DNA of 64,000 nt from Rheum nobile (lineage: Eukaryota > Streptophyta > Magnoliopsida > Caryophyllales > Polygonaceae). Below, piece after piece: positions 11,660 through 23,076 of the stretch. Made by a program: the position numbers and the translations under genes. Every line of letters starts with the position of its first letter. Position 1 is the first letter of the stretch. The stretch spans positions 248,001 to 312,000 of the forward strand of contig WOAB01000018.1 in NCBI GenBank assembly GCA_027886185.1. The letters are read 5' to 3'. The notes under the pieces were generated by a model, which saw only the letters and a list, made by a program, of their open reading frames with translations, had not been told where the DNA came from and did no database searches.

Positions 11660-14323
11660 CTAGAGTATGCTGAGCCCACGAACCAAATCTCCAGAGACAA
11701 GCTCGAAATACGAGTCAGAGGCATTGCCGTAGTCGTGGCTATGGGTCCGCGATCGCAGAATTTGTCCGAGAAAATTGACGATGCAAGCAAATGTCCCAGG
11801 GGGATTTCCGCGATCCCGGAAATTTTTCCGCGATCGCGGAAAATGTTCTGATGAGGGGCTTTCTTGCGGTGATGAATCAGGTGTTTTTCCGCGGTCGCGG
11901 CAAATTTTCCGCAATCGCGGAAAACATTCTGTAGCAATACGACACAGTGTCTCGTCGGGAAAATCACCCTTTATCTTTGCTTCCCTCTCAGATTTATCCT
12001 CTTCATATACTAGCCTGCTTAAGTGATCGGCCACCAAGTTCTCGGCTCCCTTTTTATCCCAGATCTCAACATCAAACTCGCTCAGCAGCAGTATCCATCG
12101 AATCAATCTTGGTTTTGCTTCTTTCTTCGTCAATAGATAACAAAAAGCTGCATGATCCGTATAGATGATCACTTTGGTGCCAAGTAGGTATTGTCTAAAT
12201 TTCTCTAGGGCAAACACGACAGCTAGCAATTCTTTTTCAGTGGTGGAGTAGTTACACTGCGCTACATTCAGAGTCATGGAAGCATAGTGGATCACATGAG
12301 AAGCTCTTGCTTCTTTCTGCCCTAGAACTGCTCCCACCGCATAATCACTAGCATCGCACATTATCTCAAAGGGGCGAGACCAGTCCGGTGCTTGAATAAT
12401 TGGTGCACTAGTGAGGCGAGCTTTCAAATCATCAAATGCCTTCTTGCACTCATCGTTAAGCTCAAAATTCACCTCCTTCTTCAGCAGCTCGCATAAGGGT
12501 GATGAGATCTTTGAAAAGTCTTTAATAAACCGGCGGTAGAAACCTGCATGGCCTAAGAAGGAACGCACTTCACGCACATTAGTAGGATAAGGTAAAGACT
12601 GAATTACATCAATCTTTGCCTTATCGACCTCAATACCTCTAGCTGACACAATATGTCCTAGCACAATGCCCTGGTTAACCATAAAATGACACTTTTCAAA
12701 ATTCAGAACCAAATTGGTTTCTACACATCTTTTAAGCACAAGTGCTAGGTGGTCTAGACATGCATCAAAACTATCACCATGGACCGTAAAGTCATCCATA
12801 AAGACCTCAATAAAATGCGCCACATACTCAGAAAAAATGCTTACCATACACCTTTGAAATGCTCCGGGTGCGTTACACAACCCGAATGGCATCCTGCGAC
12901 ATGCAAAAGTACCAAAAGGGCATGTAAATGTCATCTTTTCTTGATCCTCTAGTGCTATGGCCACCTGAAAATAACCTGAGTATCCATCCAGAAAACAATA
13001 ATAGGGGCGACCAACAAGTCGCTCAAGCATTTGATCAATAAAGGGTAAAGGAAAGTGATCCTTTCTAGTTACCGCATTCAGCTTACGGTAGTCAATGCAT
13101 ACTCTCCACCCTGTTTGCACTCGGGTGGGAACCAGCTATCCTTGTTGGTTCTCCACAACTGTGATGCCTCCCTTATTTGGAACAACTTGTGTCGGGCTCA
13201 CCCACTTACTGTCAAAGATAGGAAAAATCATCCCAGCCTGTAGGAGTTTCAACACCTCCTTCTTCACCACCTCCATCATTGGTGGGTTAAGTCTTCTCTG
13301 TGGCTGCCTAGATGGTTTTGCTTCTTCCTCCAGTAGAATCCTATGCATACATGTAGTGGGACTAATCCCCTTTATATCGGCGATGGTCCATCCCAATGAT
13401 GTCTTATGCTCCTTAAGCACTACCACCAATTTCTCCTCTTGATCCTTGGAAAGCTTGTTGGAGATAATGACAGGTAATGTGTCACCCTTTCCCAGAAAGG
13501 CATACTTGAGGTGGTCCGGTAGCGGCTTGAGTTCAATCTCTGGTTCCTGCACAATGGAAGGTAAAAGCTTCTCGCTTGGCACTGTTAGTGGAATGGAGCC
13601 ATCGCCCAAAGGGTTGAGATGAGGCTTACCGTATGCATCCAAGTGAGCCACAGTGTCCTGCAGGTTAGTAGACAAAGCAAAATCTTCCTGTGCATTTACT
13701 ATTTCATTCTCTAAAACAGATTGTAACTCATCTGAGCCAGTATCAAAGACATCTTGCACAATAGGATCAATCACATCAATAGAACACATAGAATGATCAT
13801 CAACGGGGTGTTTCATAGCATCATAAATGTTGTACTCCACCTTTTCCTCATCAAATTCCATAGTAAGGGTTCCACTACTTACATCAATCTTTGTCTGAGA
13901 TATTTTCAAAAATGGTCTACCTAACAGTATAGGGGATGCATGCTTGTCATGGTCCAAATCCAGCACAAAGAAATCCGTAGGAAAACTCAAGTTGTCAACC
14001 ATTACAAGGACATCTTCAACTACTCCTTTTGGGTATACATTAGATCTATCAGCCAGTTGGACAACTACCCATGTTTCATGCAATGGTCCTAAGCCTAATG
14101 ATTCATACAAAGAGTAAGGTAAAACATTTATAGACGCACCAAGATCTAACATAGCTTTCTCAAATTTAGTGTCACCTATCACACATGGAATACTAAACAT
14201 GCCGGGATCACCACACTTTTTTGGCATACGCCTTTGAAAAACAGCAGAAACATGTTCGCTCACCTTAATCTTTTGCTTTCCCTTCAATTTCTGATTTCTT
14301 TTGATTGTACACAGTTCTTTCAT
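11660..14323 (-). pseudogene. Athila-A protease, reverse transcriptase, RNase H
   Basis: One frame, broken by a single TAG at 13138-13136. Protease region with DLGASINVLP (about 14120-14150) and the conserved LLGRPFLK. RT has GWRVCIDYRKLNAV, FGLCNAPGAFQRCM and the active site FMDDF (about 12789-12806). RNase H begins at MCDASDYAVGAVLGQ (about 12320-12365), includes YTDHAAFCYLL and the DHLSRL end. Between RNase H and integrase the linker is expanded by type-A GC palindromes, which add arginine-rich low-complexity sequence (SRKNFRDRG). Typical domain order and spacing for Athila apart from that linker. Confidence 0.9.
11745..11930. repeat. GC palindromes, type A, in the RNase H-integrase linker
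   Basis: Copies at about 11745-11762 (decayed), 11808-11822 (decayed), 11824-11842 (TTTCCGCGATCGCGGAAA), 11886-11902 and 11908-11926. They are in the open frame and translate without stops, which suggests tolerance rather than coding function. Confidence 0.85.
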
Positions 14324-14710
14324 ATATTTAGCATAGCGAGGAATACTCTTGACAATTTTGAGTAGGGGAATGTTTACCTCGCATTTACTGAAGGTCTCGA
14401 ATATGTCCTTGTCGTTCTCCGGCCTTCTCGTGTCCTTCAGCTCTTCTGGGAATGGTGCGGGTCGTTTCAGCGAACCGAGCGGTGGAATATTAGGCCGAAT
14501 ATAATCATCTTCGACAGGGACAGGTAATCCGCGGTCGCGGATTGGTTCCCGCGGTCGCGGAATTGAGTTTGGGTCATCAGTGTTTCCAGGGGATAATCCG
14601 CGATCGCGGATTTCAGTGTGCGGTCACGGAAAACTCTCGACCTTTTCCTCGTCTGCAGATCTTTTTCCGCGGTCGCGGAAAGTTGTCCGCGATCGCGGAA
14701 AACTCTCGAC
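14324..14710 (-). pseudogene. Athila-A gag-protease linker, palindrome-rich
   Basis: Between gag and protease. The frame at 14787-14467 consists of repeated arginine/aspartate-rich units (RDRGQLSATAEKDLQTR) that simply translate the palindromes. Frame relation to the protease is broken. No domain visible. Confidence 0.5.
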
Positions 14711-14842
14711 CTATTCCTCGTCTGCAGATCTTTTTCCGCGGCCGCGGAAAGTTGTCCGCGATCGCGGAATTTCTTCGGAAAATGCACCGCCTTCGGGTAC
14801 TAATCCGCGGTCACGGATTTCCGGGCGCGGTCGCGGAATCTC
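14520..14842. repeat. Dense GC palindrome array, type A, in Athila-A gag-protease linker
   Basis: About eleven copies in 320 bp: near 14526-14542, 14549-14563, 14594-14610, 14618-14633, 14664-14681, 14686-14702, 14734-14751, 14757-14771, 14802-14818, 14824-14840. Cores are CCGCGATCGCGG, CCGCGGTCGCGG and one CCGCGGCCGCGG. A 72-bp unit with two palindromes and the spacer CTCGTCTGCAGATC is tandemly duplicated at about 14640-14773. Confidence 0.9.
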
Positions 14843-16198
14843 TTCTGTGACATCCTTTTCTACTGCAGCTCCGTTTCCAGCCATATTTTCTTTCACACGA
14901 TCACCCTCCTCTGTTAAGGGTGTGATTCCCAACTGTATACCACTTCTTAGTGTCATCGCACAAACCTTCTCTCTTGGGATCTCTACCGTAGGACATGGTA
15001 TTTGCCCGGAATCCCTGGCCTCCAACTTACTCAACACTTGAGCGACTTGTCCAAACTGATTTTCCAAGTTCTGAATACTAGACTTCGTTTCGTGTTGATG
15101 TTGGACTGCTGCTTGAATTTATGACCCCATCGAGGTCACAGTGTTAACCATGGTCGCTATGCTCTGAGTGAGGGCACTATTTTGTTAGAACATAGTGTTG
15201 ACCATAGTTTTGATCATGTCATCGACGAACATAGATGAACTTGAGCTTTGGCCTTGAAGTCGTGGGTCATATTGCTCTTTAAATTGATATTGTGTTGGCC
15301 TTTGTTGAAACTCCTGGTCATCACGACACTGAGGATGACTCGGTTGATTCCCGTATCTCAGATTGGAGTGATCTCTCCACCCTGGATTGTAAGTGTTGGA
15401 GTGCGGGTCATATCTTGGCTTCTGCGGACCAAGACCTCTTACAGTGTTCACTTCAGCTTCGGGGTCTCCGAGTGTTAGGCACTCATCAGTGGGGTGCAGC
15501 GGATCATGACAGATTCTGCAGGACTTAACTGGCCTTGCTGCACAGTGGTTCGCCCTTTTGTTGAATTGTCGTGAGCTTTCAGATAGCTCAAAGAATAACT
15601 CAAATGCTGCAACTGGCATCTTGTTTAGAATGCTACCGCCACAGGCTGCGTTTACCAGTTTGCGTTCATCATCCAGAAGCCCACCAATTAGATAGGGAAT
15701 GAGATCTTGGTCAGAATAACCGTGGTACGGGCATGTAGATATCAACCTCCTGAATTTCTCATAATACTCATACAAAGTTTCACCGGCCTGTTGTTCAATA
15801 TTACTGATACTCTTCTTCAGACTATTCAACTTCGTAGCAGGAAAGTATTTTTCTAAGAAGGCCTTTTTCATCTTTGCCCACGTATCAATACTGCCAGGAG
15901 CCAAATAGTAGAACCAATCATTGGCCGCATCCTTCAAAGAAAAAGGAAAGGCCCTCAGCTTGATCTGGTACTCAGTGACTCCAGCAGGTTTCATGCTTGC
16001 ACAGACGGAATGAAATTCAGCGAGATGCTTGTTAGGATCATCTCCATTCAGACCATGGAATTGTGGGAGCAAGTGAATCAAACCAGATTTTAATTCAAAA
16101 TTCACTCCTTCGTCCAAAGCAGGGAACTGCACAGCAAGCGGTTGCTGCGCCCAGTTGGGTGCGGTCAACTGTCTCAAGGTACGCTGTTGGTCAGCCAT
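14711..16198 (-). pseudogene. Athila-A gag
   Basis: I prefer the ATG at 16198 (MADQQRTLRQLTAPNW) over the one 15 bases upstream. The capsid-like retrotransposon gag domain is clear: FHGLNGDDPNKHLAEFHSVC, then DAANDWFYYLAPGSIDTW and KYFPATKLNSLKKSI. A CRICHDPLHPTDEC cysteine/histidine motif (about 15490-15530) is the Athila-type zinc finger. Stops at about 15182 and 15120 break the frame; gag resumes in the same frame to the palindrome array, where the sequence includes EKVCAMTLRSGIQL. Virus-like-particle protein, no longer intact. Confidence 0.85.
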
Positions 16199-16334
16199 CT
16201 CAGAAAGTCTCACGCACTTCTCTGTTGAATCAAAAGACTAAAGTAGACGGATTAGTAGCACAGGTGTAGACCGTAAGATAAGTCCACACAAAAGTTGACA
16301 CACAATCAAACACAAAGAAAAATTAAAACTTGCC

Positions 16335-16352
16335 TCCCCGGCAACGGCGCCA
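16335..16352 (-). other. Athila-A primer-binding site (tRNA-Asp)
   Basis: Plus strand TCCCCGGCAACGGCGCCA is identical to the 3' end of plant tRNA-Asp, so the minus-strand element would be primed by it. It lies 3 bases from the LTR edge. Confidence 0.9.
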
Positions 16353-16366
16353 ATTTGATAGAGGCT

Positions 16367-17682
16367 TGATAAGCACTACTTTGTAGGGCCTAAGTAAGAG
16401 TCATTAGAGGGTTTATTGGTGTCATTCGGGTAGATTTAGACACATTCATGTGCATGGCGTTTGGGGGCGAAGTTTGGTGTTTTTGGAGGTGTTTGAGCTG
16501 TTTTGGAGATCATAGGAGACACTGAGGAAGAAGCCACCAGTAAAAGACGCAAAGGAAGTGAAGAGTAGAAGAACAGTGGGCTGAATTCTACTACAAGTCC
16601 TCAAAATATGAGCGCAATCCGAGTTGGGAATCAAAAGTTATGGCGTTTTTACTGAAGTGTCGCAGATGCTGAAGGCCAATGAAGACTGCCGCACCCCGCG
16701 GCATGAAGGCCACCGCACCCCGCGGTGGCAACGCGCTGACGAGATTTATTTCCGAGTTTTTATTTCGTTCTATTTTATTTCCGAGACTTAGTTTCCTAGT
16801 TTGTTATTTTATTTTCTTTATTTCTGAATTATTACTTTAGTATTTAAGTTAGGTTTAAGACTCTTTTAGAGCATCATCTACTCTAAACCCTAGTTGCCAC
16901 CTTTCTACGTTTTTGCTCTCGAAAACCCTATGGAGAACTAAACCTCCATTGTTGCACTTGACAGTTTGAAGCCAACAATTGATTGGTTGTGAGTTTTCTA
17001 CTCTTGTTCGTTTTCCTATCTAGTTGGATTAATTCTCTTGCGCTTGATTGTTTATTGGTCTATGTTGATTTATCTAGATTGATCACCTAGGTTTATTGAT
17101 ATCTTCCTGATTGCTAGGACTTGTGATTCCGGGTTCGGGTTGCATATCTAGTAGCGAGCACGATTTACATAAGCGGGTTGCGAGTATTCATCGTGAGAGA
17201 GTTAATTGCATGTTATAGTAACGGGTTGTTTCTATTGCATGTATCTTGTTGAATCATTGGTTGAATGCTATTGCTTTATTTAGTCTTGAAGGTTTTCGGA
17301 TTTGATTCGGTAATAAGTACTATTAGGGCTGGTAGAACTAATAGTACCTAAGATCGGGATAAGGACAACTATAGAAAAGATAAGAACTTGAGATTGATAG
17401 AATTCAGTGATCAACCATATCTCTTGTTGTGTGGATCTTTGTTAGGTGTAGCGCTTTTCCTCATAATATTCACAACCTTTGTCTGCGAATATGTTTTCTT
17501 ACTTTGTTTACATTGTTTACGATAATCATACAACCCCCCCCCCCCCTAATTCCTAGTTGGTGATTGCGAATTACAGAATAGATAACCTGACTCTCTATGG
17601 GATCGACCCTGACTTGCTTGCTATACTCTTTAGTAGGTACCTTAGGATTTCTTTGATAGGCATCACGACTTTAGCCCTGTCA
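16367..17682 (+). repeat. Athila-B 5' LTR
   Basis: TGATAAGCAC...GCCCTGTCA, 1316 bp. Contains two type-B palindromes (16682-16731), a TATTTAAG box at 16841-16848 and a run of 13 C at 17534-17546. It lacks about 90 bp present in the 3' LTR (around 34370-34470). Confidence 0.9.
16682..16731. repeat. GC palindromes, type B, in Athila-B 5' LTR
   Basis: Two copies of GCCGCACCCCGCGGC / ACCGCACCCCGCGGT separated by ATGAAGGCC. They lie 110-160 bp upstream of TATTTAAG. The same pair is in the 3' LTR at 34571-34611. Confidence 0.85.
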
Positions 17683-17686
17683 AATT

Positions 17687-17704
17687 TGGCGCCATTGTCG
17701 GGGA
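17687..17704 (+). other. Athila-B primer-binding site (tRNA-Asp)
   Basis: TGGCGCCATTGTCGGGGA, two mismatches from a perfect complement of the tRNA-Asp 3' end, four bases after the LTR. Confidence 0.85.
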
Positions 17705-17815
17705 GTCAAAATTTCTGTTTTTGTGTTTTTTTTTGTTACCAACTTTGGTATGGACCTCTCTTACGGTCCACACCCGTGCTACTGATTTTTTGTTATTTTT
17801 TATTTTGATACAGAT

Positions 17816-18145
17816 ATGGATTTCTTGGGAGAGCCGCGATATGACCCATACTCCTACGCATACACTCCAGGGTGGAGAATCACCCCAATTCGAGTTATGG
17901 GTACCAACAATACCCTCCATATGGTCATGACTACTTGGAGTTCTACCCGGAGCCACAATCGTTCTACCAGCAGGGTGCTCCACAGCAGTACAATCCGTCC
18001 TATGAGCATAGCCCGCCAGTGTCCAATCCTAGTTCCTCCATGTCAACTGAAGATATGTTCCAATCTTTGGATAAACACTTCAGCACTCACGTTCAAGCTA
18101 CGACGTCGAGTATCAAGAACCTTGAGACGCAGATGAGCCAAATGG
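17816..18145 (+). pseudogene. Athila-B gag C-terminal fragment, first part
   Basis: The ATG at 17816 opens directly into the middle of an Athila gag: YDPYSYAYTPGW matches the Athila-A gag stretch YDPHSNTYNPGW. A single-base loss near 17875 shifts the frame, and the reading continues in the 17872 frame (SSYGYQQYPPYGHDYLEF) to SIKNLETQMSQM, where the Tekay solo LTR is inserted. The upstream capsid part is absent, so this family seems to have a shortened gag by structure, not just by decay. Confidence 0.75.
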
Positions 18146-19387
18146 TGTAACACCCCCAAAACTTAACCCTTTTTGGAAAGGTATTACCGCCAGTGACCCT
18201 AGTGTTCCTTACTGAGATCACCCAAGGCTTTACCATTTAAATACAATTTATGAAATACAAATGATACATAATGATTAAAGTATTCAATTCCAAAACATAA
18301 CATTGTCAAAGAAACATGAGTTACGGGATTACAACCCAATCTCGAATAGGCTAACACAGAGTTTAAACCAAATACAGCGGAAGTCTTATAAAGTAGGGTA
18401 CAACGGAAGTCTTACAAAACACATTACAACCAAAGTCATTGCCCAAAAGATCTCAACCTGATTTAAGAAATAACTAAAACATTTAAAAACCACCGTCGAC
18501 TGCATAGTCCTTCTATTCTTCTGAGCTACTTTCTCTCTGATGTGCCGAATCGAACGGATGACACCAGCCTACCATGCAAGGGAATAATTACGGTTGGTTA
18601 GTCTAAATGAATAGACTAGCAAGGGTACAAAGCAGAAGGTTCGATGTAGTTGTATTAGGTTAGACTTATCGTTTCTCGAATGATAACCGATAACGATAAT
18701 CAACCTTCATACTTCTACAGAATAATAACAAGAGGTATGCACAAGAGAAGATTCTGGAAGACTGCATCTTCACAGAGATCGACTCGAAAGAAGACTCCAA
18801 CGGAAATGAGTCTTAGGGAAATATGACAAATCTGGAAAGTTTAAAGGATCATACAACAATGATTTAAAAGCTGACTGAGATGCTTCGGTTCACGACCAAC
18901 CTCACCGCATACAGCGAATCCAGATTGGAAAGAGAACGTACTATGATCAAAGTCGAGACGAGTTTTCCTAGCTGCACTACTCGCCAAGGTTTATTAAGTT
19001 TGTGCGTCAGAGTAGCACTTATCTGAATTATATTACAAAACACAGACCACATTATTAGACTTTTACATGTGTACCCCACCATTGGGACGACACATCTTAG
19101 TATATGTTTCGTCGAGAGTGATGCACACCGGAAGGTTTGTGACTATGATACCCCGTATTTTGTAAGGTTATTTTGGGAATTTTGGAATTTTCCCGAGTAC
19201 CCGTTTAGTACGTCGGATTTAATTCAGGTAGCTTGAGACATTTTGTAATGTGCTCTGTATCTGTAATATTTTTCTCAGTGAAATAAAATACAGACGACGT
19301 GCTTCGAATGTTTATACGCGTTCGCGTACGATAATTTTTATCCCGGGTTAATGTCTTGCTCGTTCAAAAGCTGAATGGGCGGGAAAA

Positions 19388-19560
19388 GGCAAAAACGGCG
19401 ACCGCCGTACAGTCACGGCGCCCGCCGTCGCTGGGCCCGATGTGTCAGGCCGTCGTCTCCTACTCTGGGCTCGCCAGAGCTAGGAACGGCGACCGCCGTA
19501 CTTACGGCGCCCGCCGCGGCCCGCCGTAGGCAAAATTGCGACGCCCGCCGTGATTACCCA
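19388..19560. repeat. GC palindromes, type C, upstream of the Tekay-A TATA box
   Basis: ACGGCGACCGCCGT-like and ACGGCGCCCGCCGT-like units near 19394-19407, 19413-19427, 19488-19501, 19504-19517 and 19538-19553. Centres alternate between GAC and GCC. Confidence 0.85.
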
Positions 19561-19657
19561 GAGGTCATTACCAGTTGGTCGCCGGCGAGCTCTGGCCGCG
19601 CCGATCTAGCCCTGCTCGGCCTCGTCTAGGGTGATGATGATGTTCCCACTGCTTCGG

Positions 19658-19666
19658 CTATAAAAG
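19658..19666 (+). promoter_or_regulatory. Tekay-A LTR TATA box
   Basis: CTATAAAAG, 512 bp into the LTR; the same site is at 28352-28360 in the 3' LTR and, in reverse, at 31197-31205 in the solo LTR. Marks the likely U3/R transition. Confidence 0.65.
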
Positions 19667-19907
19667 GAGGTGTTGGGGGAAGGGTTTTGAGCCATCCTAG
19701 CACCGAATCTCTGTCAAATCTTCCTCTCGCCGGAGTTTGTGCCTCTCGCCGAAATTCTGAAGCTTTTGCCGGTGTCGTTTGGTGGTGTTTCCAGAAGCCC
19801 TTGTGAAGCCTTTTGGTTTCCTTTGGAGGTTGGAACCCAGGCAAGGCAAAAAGGGGTCGAAACGCGCATCATTTGGGTGAGTTTTTCTCTCGTTCTGTTG
19901 TCGGAGT

Positions 19908-20010
19908 TCTTCACGGCGACCGCCGTGTTCTTTACGGCGCCCGCCGTGATGAATGCGGCGACCTCCGCCAAGAACGGCAACCGCCACCAAGAACAGCGAC
20001 CGCTGCCAGT
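19908..20010. repeat. GC palindromes, type C, downstream of the Tekay-A TATA box
   Basis: CACGGCGACCGCCGTG at about 19914-19929 and TACGGCGCCCGCCGTG at 19934-19949, then degenerate copies to 20010. Counterparts at 28605-28680 in the 3' LTR, where fewer changes have accumulated. Confidence 0.85.
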
Positions 20011-21620
20011 GCCCAGAATGCCTTCATGGCTTTGGCTTGGTTGGTTGTCGTCGTGGCGTCTTTCCTTTCATTTTCTTTCGCCGTGTTTAGATTCGTACTG
20101 TTGTTATGTCGGATCTAACTTAGGGTTCCTTTTATGGGTCGACTCGAAGGTGTTTGTGCTAGTGGAGCTATACCCGTGTCGAGCCCGGAATCTCATCGTT
20201 GTCGTTAGGCTTGTTTCTACTCTGCGGATTAAGGCAAGTGGTGGTTCGCTCTTGCTCATTCGTTCCATATTTACATTAATTATTAGTAGTTTATCTGAGT
20301 AATTAATTTGGAATGAATACTCTGTTTGTCTGGAAATGGTTTTGGTAAACTGTTTTGGAAAACAAAATATTGATATTATAATAGGTTGTATATCTGTTAG
20401 AACAACGCTATTATCTGTGATCGCCTTTCGGGCCTTTATATGGAGTTATTCTGTAACTGTTATTGTGCTGTAACTGTTAGTTAGCACTGTTAGATAGGAA
20501 CGTTACTCGGACTCGGTCCAGTCGTTTCTTTATAATCTGGTATCGGGGTGGCTCGTCTCTATCTGGTACTATTCTAAGATCATGATCGGTCTCTTTCACA
20601 AGTGTGTAGAGACAGGACACTTAACTGGTGTCACAAACCTTCCGGTGTACGTCACTCTCGACGAAACGTATACTAAGATGTGTCGTCCCATTGGTGGGGT
20701 ACACATGTAAAAGTCTATTAACGTGATGTGTGTTTTTGGAAACATAAATCAGATAAGTGCTACTCGACGCACATAATTAATAAACCTTCGGCGAGTAGTG
20801 CATCTAAGTTATAGTGCAGCTAGGAAAACTCGTCTTGACTTTGATCATAGTACGTTCTCTTTCCAATCTGGATTCGCTGTATGCGATGAGGTTGGTCGTG
20901 AACCGAAGCATCTCAGTCAACTCTTAAATCATTGTTGTATGATTCTATAGATATTCCAGATTTGTCATATTTCCTTAAAGACTCAATCTCTTGGAGTCTC
21001 TTTTCGAGTCGATTTCTGTGAAGATTCAGTCTTCCAGAGTCTTCTCTTGTGCATACCTCTTGTTTATTCCAGTAGGAGTATGATGGTTGACTATCGTCAT
21101 CGATTATTATTCGAGAAGCGATGAGTCTAACCTAATACGACTGCTTCAAACCATTCTGCTTTTTACCCTTGCTAGTCTATTCAAGTAGACTAACCCACGA
21201 ACTTTGTTCTCCGCATGTGGGCTGATGTCATCCGTTCGATTCGGCACATTAGATCGAAAGTAGCTCAGAAGAATAGAAGGACTATGGAGTCGACGGTGGA
21301 TTTTGAACGTTTTAGTTATTTCTTTAATCAGGTTGAGACCTTTTGGACAATGACTTTGGTTGTAATGTGTTTTATAAGACTTCCGCTGTATTTGGTTTAA
21401 ACTCTGTGTTGACCTATTCGGGATTGGGTTATAATCCCGTAACTCATGTTTCTTTAACAATGTTATGTTTTGGAATTGAATGCTTTGATCATTATGTATC
21501 ATTTGTATTTCATAAATTGTATTTAAATGGTAAAGCCTTGGGTGATCTCGGTAAGAAACACTGGGGTCACTAGCGGTAATACCTTTCCAAAAGGGTTAAG
21601 TTTTGGGGGTGTTACAGTTG

Positions 21621-21634
21621 TGGTAGCAGAGCTC
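21621..21634 (+). other. Tekay-A primer-binding site
   Basis: TGGTAGCAGAGCTC, one base from the usual initiator-tRNA-Met complement TGGTATCAGAGC, four bases after the LTR. Confidence 0.7.
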
Positions 21635-21830
21635 AAGGTTTTTAAAACGGGTTTGGGATTTTTATAAACCATTTATCCGTTTTCGAAAATGCTTTAAGAA
21701 GGGCTCTGAATTTTCAAAGTAAAAAGAATTTAAAAACACCGTTCATAGTCATATCTTCTGGATAGTCTGATATAGTAAGCTTGCTTCTATGTCTAGAAAG
21801 ACTAATTCCTTCCTCGTTATCCTATAGGAG

Positions 21831-22784
21831 ATGGGTGCATGTCTCTCTCAGAAGAAGGGGTCGGAAGATGCCGAGATGGATTCACCGTCTCCCGAGAGGC
21901 TAGACTTCCCTATACCCCAGAGGTGCTTCGAGGTTGGAGGCCCGAGCAGCCCACCTGAGGAGATCAAGCATGTGCTTCCTGAGTCGATAGTCCTGGTGTC
22001 AAGGAATGCTGTAGTTCCTGTGACAGCGCCAGTGGAGCCACCAAGGGAGGAAGCAGTGCAAGAAGATGAATCGTCTAGGTACGCGAGAGGGTACTACAAT
22101 GACGATTACCTGATGGATGTGATTATTGAAGGGAGCGAGGAGGAAGATGTAGAAGAGGACCCCATAGAGGATGACCCCGAAGAGGAAGAAGAGGAAGAGG
22201 ACCCCATAGAGGATGACCCCGAAGAGGAAGAGGACCCCATCGAGGATGATCCCGAGGAGGATACCGAGATGGACCTCTGCGGACAAAACCAGGAGTCCGA
22301 TGACTTGAGGCACTTGCTGGTGGATAGTCAGGAAACGGGGATGCAATTTATTCACCCCAGTACAGAGTTACCACCTATGCAAGAGTTGCCACCAGTGCCA
22401 GAGTACGCACCCATGTCAGAAGCTGATTGGGAGGCACTGTATACCGAGTACGGTATTAGGAGAAGTGACAGGGAATCTCAGCCTATCCCTACTCCAAGAA
22501 GAAGGAGGTCAGAATCCGAGCTGTAGGAGATCCTCCGCCAGAGCGAGGTAATCTCTGCAGAACAGCAGCGTCAGAGGGATGAGCTGATCGCCAGTACTCA
22601 GAGAAGGGCTGGGATAGGAGGACCAGTCATGGACGACCCATACTTTACCATGACTGAGATAGGACCATGTGCTTCAGGGTCAAGCAGGGTGCGAAACCCA
22701 TCGCCAGAGCTCGATGGTGAGCCTAGTCCGAAGAGACCTTGCACGAGTAGCCAGTCTTATGGGAGACATTTTGGAACGCCTTGA
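21831..22784 (+). pseudogene. Extra ORF of Tekay-A: acidic protein with an N-myristoylation-like start
   Basis: 317 codons between LTR and gag, with one TAG at 22524-22526 in an otherwise open frame. It begins MGACLSQKKG, which fits the MGxxxS myristoylation rule, with a cysteine at position 4 that could be palmitoylated. The middle holds an acidic tandem repeat (DPIEDDPEEEE-like units, nucleotide repeats about 22150-22260). The C-terminal half after the TAG is polar and partly glutamine/arginine-rich with a KRP basic patch. I recognise no domain. It sits upstream of gag in the same orientation, with no overlap. Role unknown; membrane targeting is inference from the N-terminus only. Confidence 0.6.
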
Positions 22785-23076
22785 TGAGAATTGGCGTTGC
22801 CTATCGCAGTAGTTTCATTTCTTAGTATCCCAAGTTTGTACTATGTGTAATATTTCAGTATTGCGGCAAGTACTCTGGGAAACACTTTTATCTTCGAGCA
22901 ATTTTGTCCTAGTGCTCAGATGATAGACTTATGTGTAGCTTGTGTAACAGTTCGAAGGTTCATCTATAAAATTCCAAGTTGATCTATTCTGAGTAATTTC
23001 CTATACGTTGGTATATTGCATAAGTATATTGCATAATGTTAATGTATTGAATGCTTGGAATTGGATCGGTAAATAG
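22785..23076 (+). other. Spacer between extra ORF and gag
   Basis: AT-rich, no open frame of note. I see no clear splice or promoter signal. Confidence 0.5.

Larger units (their letters stand above)
19146..21616 (+). repeat. Tekay-A 5' LTR
   Basis: TGATACCCCG...GGTGTTACA, 2471 bp. Contains type-C palindromes upstream of the TATA box (19388-19560) and downstream (19908-20010). The open frames in this stretch (for example 19739-20302) translate the palindromes and are not taken as genes. Confidence 0.9.

Noticed and set aside
11808..11842. TTTCCGCG palindromes as E2F promoter sites
   Set aside because: Only partly fits the E2F consensus, and the copies also lie in coding linkers where such sites make no sense. 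Kept as an open idea only.
14520..14842. Regularly repeated palindromes as a possible CRISPR array
   Set aside because: Spacers are not unique or of constant length, the sequence is a plant retrotransposon, and the repeats lie in a gag-pol linker.
19375..20302. Open frames over the Tekay LTR (84, 187 and 101 codons)
   Set aside because: They are long only because GC-rich palindromes lack stop codons; the same frames recur in the 3' LTR and have no domain.
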